Origin: Patescibacteria group bacterium UBA6899
Lineage (GTDB): Bacteria; Patescibacteriota; Minisyncoccia; Phycocordibacterales; UBA6899
NCBI GenBank assembly: GCA_002451235.1
Contig: DKBN01000016.1
Location: 16,200 to 34,382, forward strand
Reading direction: 5' to 3'
Length of the DNA stretch: 18,183 nucleotides
Below the pieces are notes generated by a model that ran no database searches, was not told the DNA's origin, and saw nothing but the letters and a program-made list of their open reading frames with translations. Below, in pieces: positions 15,021-18,183 of the stretch. Both the position numbers and the translations under genes were made by a program. Position 1 is the stretch's first letter, and every line of letters begins with the position of its first letter.

Positions 15021-16601
15021 TCAATCGCGGCTTTGAGGCTCAATCTCTTGGCAGATCGGAACATTGGCGGTTAAGATCTCTCCTCTCGAACCCTCTGTGA
15101 CCACGCTCCCGTCCGGAGCGATGATGCTCGAAATACCCCCCTTTGAAGAGCGCAGAAGGTACGCGCTTTCTTCGAGGGCGCGCATGCGCGCGAAAGAGTG
15201 CTGCATGCGCGCGATCTCGGATGAGGAAAAGACGCTATCGTTCGAGGGAGAGAGGATGATCGTGGTGCGCTGCCTGTCGAAGAGGAAGTTCCCCGCCTCG
15301 GAGCAAGTGAGGACGTTCGAGTGCGCCCCATGCACCAGGGAGAATTGCGCCCCGGTGCCGCGCTCGATCCTTTCATAGATAGGAAGCAGATCTCCCGCTG
15401 CCGGATATTCTGCGAAGGGGACGGGATGGAGTTTGTGGGAAACGGAAATGACAGCGCCGTCTTGAAATGTGACGAGTGAATTATACTCCTTCCCTCCCCT
15501 ATAGGTATGAAGGCCGATGGCGATCTCGGCGCTCGAAAATGTACGCGAAAGGGAAAGAAGGTCATCAAGAAGCTCTTCGGAGGAAGGGATGACATACTTG
15601 CTTTGCGCGCTCGGGCGCCAGGTATTTTCATCAAGCTCGAAGATCGGAAGTGCGTTCTCAGGAAGAAGGACGAACTCGCTGCCGCTTGCGAGAGCCCGCT
15701 CGACCCGAGCACGATAATACGCGTAGGCATCCGGGCCAAGACTTTGCTGCGTCTCGAGATCGGACGAGACGACAGAAACTTGGATGGACGGCGCCGCGCA
15801 AATGCGCTCTCGTGCGTGCGCATATCCCGCGAGTGAAAGGACGACCACAACAACGATGAACACACATGTCTGCGGATGATCCACCCACATATTCCGTCCG
15901 CGACACTCGAATTGGCTGTCACCATTCTTCTTGTTGCTAAATGTCAAAGGTCCGCGCAAAAGTTCCAAGACGGCAATATTCCCAAGAACGGCGATGAAGG
16001 TGAGCAGGAGGACCCCTCCGGGAAGCGCTGCGGCATACCGAAAGAAAGGCATATCTATCAGGGCGTAACCGAGTGCTCCCCAGCTATATCCGAAGAGAAA
16101 GAACTGCGACCGGATCCATTCTGCGAGCGTCCATGCAAGTGCGATCGATATAGTACTCATAGCGCTCCCATCATTGCGGCGGATCGCAACGACCACAGGA
16201 AGGGTGATCAAAAGCCCGATTGTGCCGGCGATGAGCGCGAGGACGATGAAAACGAATATATGCCGCAGATAACCGAATGCGAGCGATCCCACTAACCCAG
16301 ACCAGAATGCACTTTTCAATCCGAAGAGGGGGAAGACGACCGCGAGCGCGCATGGAGCGAGCGCAACGAAGGTCCCAGCAAGTGCGCGGCGGAAGGTCTG
16401 TCCTGGTTCCGTCACGAAGAATAGATACGGGACCATCGCGACCCAGATCACGGGCCATACTCCGTACTGTGGAAGCGCGAGGATAAGAAGGACGCTCGAA
16501 AGCATGGGGAGCGCGAAGTGCGGACGAACACGGCGCAAAAATCCCTTGAACCTCTCCTCGGCCACGGCGAGAAAGAAATATATCGTTGGCGGTTGTGGCA
16601 T
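15021..16601 (-). CDS. lnt: Apolipoprotein N-acyltransferase
   Basis: 526 residues. The first half holds several membrane helices (from about residue 33 to 217, and one at 246-262). The second half is a carbon-nitrogen hydrolase domain (about 272-520). The catalytic triad is visible: E315 in LLPENALP, K390 in SHKLHPVPFAEY and C433 in LTCSEAGN. EWIRSQFFLFGYSWGALGY (161-179) and the P-F-A-E-Y loop are typical of Lnt. Lnt adds a third acyl chain to the N-terminal Cys of lipoproteins on the outer face of the inner membrane. Length is close to the usual 500-550. The ATG at 16601 is preceded by TATACT 11 bases upstream, shared with the divergent gene at 16627; the reading from 16643 would run over that gene's start. 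Confidence 0.93.
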   Translation of the reverse strand: MPQPPTIYFFLAVAEERFKGFLRRVRPHFALPMLSSVLLILALPQYGVWPVIWVAMVPYLFFVTEPGQTFRRALAGTFVALAPCALAVVFPLFGLKSAFWSGLVGSLAFGYLRHIFVFIVLALIAGTIGLLITLPVVVAIRRNDGSAMSTISIALAWTLAEWIRSQFFLFGYSWGALGYALIDMPFFRYAAALPGGVLLLTFIAVLGNIAVLELLRGPLTFSNKKNGDSQFECRGRNMWVDHPQTCVFIVVVVVLSLAGYAHARERICAAPSIQVSVVSSDLETQQSLGPDAYAYYRARVERALASGSEFVLLPENALPIFELDENTWRPSAQSKYVIPSSEELLDDLLSLSRTFSSAEIAIGLHTYRGGKEYNSLVTFQDGAVISVSHKLHPVPFAEYPAAGDLLPIYERIERGTGAQFSLVHGAHSNVLTCSEAGNFLFDRQRTTIILSPSNDSVFSSSEIARMQHSFARMRALEESAYLLRSSKGGISSIIAPDGSVVTEGSRGEILTANVPICQEIEPQSRD

Positions 16602-16612
16602 ACGACGCTCAT

Positions 16613-16620
16613 AGTATACT
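16613..16620. promoter_or_regulatory. Palindromic divergent -10 box (AGTATACT)
   Basis: The 8-base palindrome AGTATACT gives TATACT on both strands. Plus strand: 16615-16620, 6 bases before the ATG at 16627. Minus strand: 16618-16613, 11 bases before the ATG at 16601. The 25-base gap has room for no other promoter, so both genes probably share this element and compete for polymerase. Confidence 0.65.
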
Positions 16621-16626
16621 GGATGA

Positions 16627-17745
16627 ATGGATAACGTTGTCACCCAACGATGGACGGTCGGTCGTCAGGCCGCTACGCTTCTCTTGCTGGCAATGTTTCC
16701 CATAGCTACACTCGCCGCCTCTCCTGCGAGCTGTATTGCGGTCACGCGCAACCTCGGCATCGGCATGCGCGGCGATGACGTGCTTGCGCTCCAGAGATTC
16801 CTCAATTCCCGCCCAACGACGCATATCGCCGAATCAGGACCCGGCTCTCCCGGGAACGAGACGCTGTACTTCGGCTCTCTGACCCAGCGTGCGGTGGTCA
16901 AATATCAGGAAGAATATCTTGAAACGATATTGCGCCCAGTGGGCCTCGCGCGTGGGAGCGGATATGTCGGCGCGAATACACGGGCGGTCATCGCGACGCA
17001 GTGCGAGGACGCAAAGAGTGCATCGCAGAAGCAGCAGGCGGCAACGAGTACCTCCAATGTTCCGAAAGTGAAACTATTTCCTCTTCCCCCCGAAGCAGTG
17101 ATCACTCCCAAGGTTGTATCATCCACCACACCGGCGGCATCATCCGATTTCAGTACTACGTCGCCATTGATGGGGATGGGGACACCCATGTTCAGAGATA
17201 TTCTTCATTTGGTTCAACCCTCTTCATATATGGTGAAGATCGGCCAAACACTCCGAGTGATCGGCGGAGGGTATTCCAAGAACGGAAATGTTGTCCATAT
17301 CGGAAACACCGAGATCTTCGGCCTCGTGCCAGATAGCTCTGGCGACCTCGTGGTAACGGTACCAGCGGACACAAACTACGGGAAGAACGACCTCTGGGTG
17401 AGCAACGAGAACGGTTCGACCTTGAAACAATTCGTCGTCGTGGTCCATGATGGGGCGGTACCTCCCAAGATCGCGACCATTACCCCGAGCTCAGGAGTGT
17501 TGGGGACGACGATCACTATCACCGGAGATAATTTCACAGCGAACAATGAGATTTGTTTCGCGGGAACACCCATTATCGCACCGTCGAGCGATGGGAAGAC
17601 CATCGTGTTTCAGACGCGATCAAACATCCCGGGTGCCATCGCCGGAGTCGATGTGCCGAACGGGGACGTCACCTACCCGGCATGGTTCTATATTGTGAAT
17701 GAGAACGGGGTTTCCAATTCCACAACCTTTTATATCAAAGCATGA
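16627..17745 (+). CDS. Secreted peptidoglycan-binding protein with two IPT/TIG domains
   Basis: 372 residues. A signal peptide (about 1-31) is followed by a peptidoglycan-binding domain (about 42-126): N-L-G-I-G-M-R-G-D-D-V-L-A-L-Q-R-F-L (42-59), YFGSLTQRAVVKYQ (81-94) and GYVGANTRAVI (112-122), the fold used to dock on cell walls. A Thr/Ser/Pro linker (about 135-190) leads to two IPT/TIG beta domains: about 192-274 (V-K-I-G-Q-T-L-R-V-I-G-G-G-Y) and 281-371 (ITPSSGVLGTTITITGDNF). C36 and C126 bracket the wall domain and may pair. It is likely a wall-bound adhesin or spacer. The gene is divergent from lnt and leads a two-gene unit. It has no enzyme motif. Confidence 0.9.
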   Translation: MDNVVTQRWTVGRQAATLLLLAMFPIATLAASPASCIAVTRNLGIGMRGDDVLALQRFLNSRPTTHIAESGPGSPGNETLYFGSLTQRAVVKYQEEYLETILRPVGLARGSGYVGANTRAVIATQCEDAKSASQKQQAATSTSNVPKVKLFPLPPEAVITPKVVSSTTPAASSDFSTTSPLMGMGTPMFRDILHLVQPSSYMVKIGQTLRVIGGGYSKNGNVVHIGNTEIFGLVPDSSGDLVVTVPADTNYGKNDLWVSNENGSTLKQFVVVVHDGAVPPKIATITPSSGVLGTTITITGDNFTANNEICFAGTPIIAPSSDGKTIVFQTRSNIPGAIAGVDVPNGDVTYPAWFYIVNENGVSNSTTFYIKA

Positions 17746-17749
17746 ACAT

Positions 17750-18151
17750 ATGGTGAAACTACTTCACGAACGACACTTCCGCGATCTCTTCATCGTCTTT
17801 CTTGTGGGGGCACTCACTTGCGTCACTGTTTATTCATTGATCCCCATGAAAAGGAGCCTCGCCCAAGGCGGGATCCCCTTCGGCGGGCAGGTCGCTTCCG
17901 TGGGTGGGGTGTGCTGCGATGGAAGCATCCCCGTGACCCTCGATGTTGACTTGAGTTCGACGCCGGGCATCCCCCCTATCTTTCTTTATGATCCCAGGTT
18001 CACCACGGTTTACGAATATGGGCAAGTCACGAAACCCGGGGCTTGGCTCCTTGGGCTCCGGACAGGCCCCGATATCTGCTGGACGGGAAAGTTCTGTAGC
18101 AATTCTCTCCCTGTCGCTGGAAGGATGATCATCGTCGGCACATCATACTGA
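17750..18151 (+). CDS. Small N-terminally anchored surface protein
   Basis: 133 residues, unnamed. A short basic start (MVKLLHERHFR) is followed by one membrane helix (about 12-30) and a compact outer domain (about 40-133). It shows FGGQVASVGGVCCDG (44-58), VYEYGQ (87-92), PGAWLLGLRTG (96-106), and a Cys pair region (C110, C116) before PVAGRMIIVGTSY. The FGG...YGQ...GAW-LG...V-G...GTS pattern looks like small surface proteins I associate with Parcubacteria, but no function is known to me. The start is the ATG 4 bases after the stop of the wall-binding protein, so the pair is an operon. The ATG at 17742 overlapping that stop reads into TGA after four codons. Confidence 0.75.
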   Translation: MVKLLHERHFRDLFIVFLVGALTCVTVYSLIPMKRSLAQGGIPFGGQVASVGGVCCDGSIPVTLDVDLSSTPGIPPIFLYDPRFTTVYEYGQVTKPGAWLLGLRTGPDICWTGKFCSNSLPVAGRMIIVGTSY

Positions 18152-18183
18152 ATAATATTAAAAGAGAAAGAAGGCTGGCCTCG
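18152..18183. other. Tail of the window after the last gene
   Basis: The 32 bases after the last stop are A/T- and purine-rich. They may contain the first arm of a terminator (GGCTGGCC region), but the window ends before it can be judged. Confidence 0.3.

Noticed and set aside
16623..16634. Tiny upstream frame ATG-AAT-GGA-TAA overlapping the start of the wall-binding gene
   Set aside because: The expected transcription start is at about 16627, so this ATG would not be in the RNA.
1..18183. Recoded TGA (Gly) as in Gracilibacteria/SR1
   Set aside because: TGA ends several genes at natural positions, including the ATGA overlaps at 1949-1952 and 6975-6978.
1..18183. CRISPR arrays, tRNA or rRNA genes, insertion sequences
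   Set aside because: No regularly spaced repeats, cloverleaf-like segments, rRNA-like stretches or transposase motifs were seen on either strand.

Overview
The window looks like a chromosomal piece of a Candidate Phyla Radiation (Patescibacteria, probably Parcubacteria-like) bacterium. This is inferred from the gene set: a PrgI-like protein, a VirB4 ATPase with its front domain in a separate gene, a VirB6/TrbL-like membrane protein, a pilin-like protein, and many single-anchor surface proteins of the kind common in CPR genomes. Coding is very tight, with ATGA overlaps and gaps of 4 to 16 bases. TGA is used as a normal stop, so the code is table 11 and not the TGA=Gly code of Gracilibacteria/SR1. 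No tRNA, rRNA, CRISPR array, transposase, relaxase or phage gene is visible.

Layout. Fifteen genes lie on the minus strand (positions 16601 down to 1) and two on the plus strand (16627 to 18151). Reading along minus-strand transcription: an apolipoprotein N-acyltransferase (Lnt) and a small exported protein, ended by a clear hairpin terminator. Next come a membrane-anchored protein with Ca-binding-type Asp repeats (13110-14219), a large secreted protein (11336-12988) with the VirB6/TrbL-like channel (8885-11329), and a cytoplasmic unknown (8189-8845). The core unit follows: PrgI, VirB4 front domain and VirB4 ATPase (8091 down to 5164), closed by a second terminator. After it comes a five-gene envelope operon (5073 down to 107): polytopic membrane protein, secreted Ig-like protein, anchored beta-propeller-like protein, a VirB2-like pilin fused to a VirB1-like lytic transglycosylase, and a stalked surface protein. 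A further gene starts at 51 and runs off the left edge. On the plus strand, a secreted peptidoglycan-binding plus IPT/TIG protein and a small anchored protein form a divergent two-gene unit.

Taken together this reads as a type IV secretion-like envelope machine for a cell without a classical outer membrane. It has an ATPase, an inner-membrane channel, a pilin, a wall-cutting enzyme and several surface modules. No VirD4, VirB11, relaxase or VirB7/9/10 core is seen here, so the role (DNA uptake, protein or DNA export, or host attachment) is open.

A second theme is promoter architecture. At least seven genes have a TATAAT-like -10 box ending only 6 to 8 bases before the ATG, without a Shine-Dalgarno sequence, which suggests leaderless transcripts. 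The divergent pair Lnt / peptidoglycan-binding gene shares one palindromic AGTATACT as the -10 box for both directions. Strong Shine-Dalgarno sequences appear only at genes inside units (14942, 1952).
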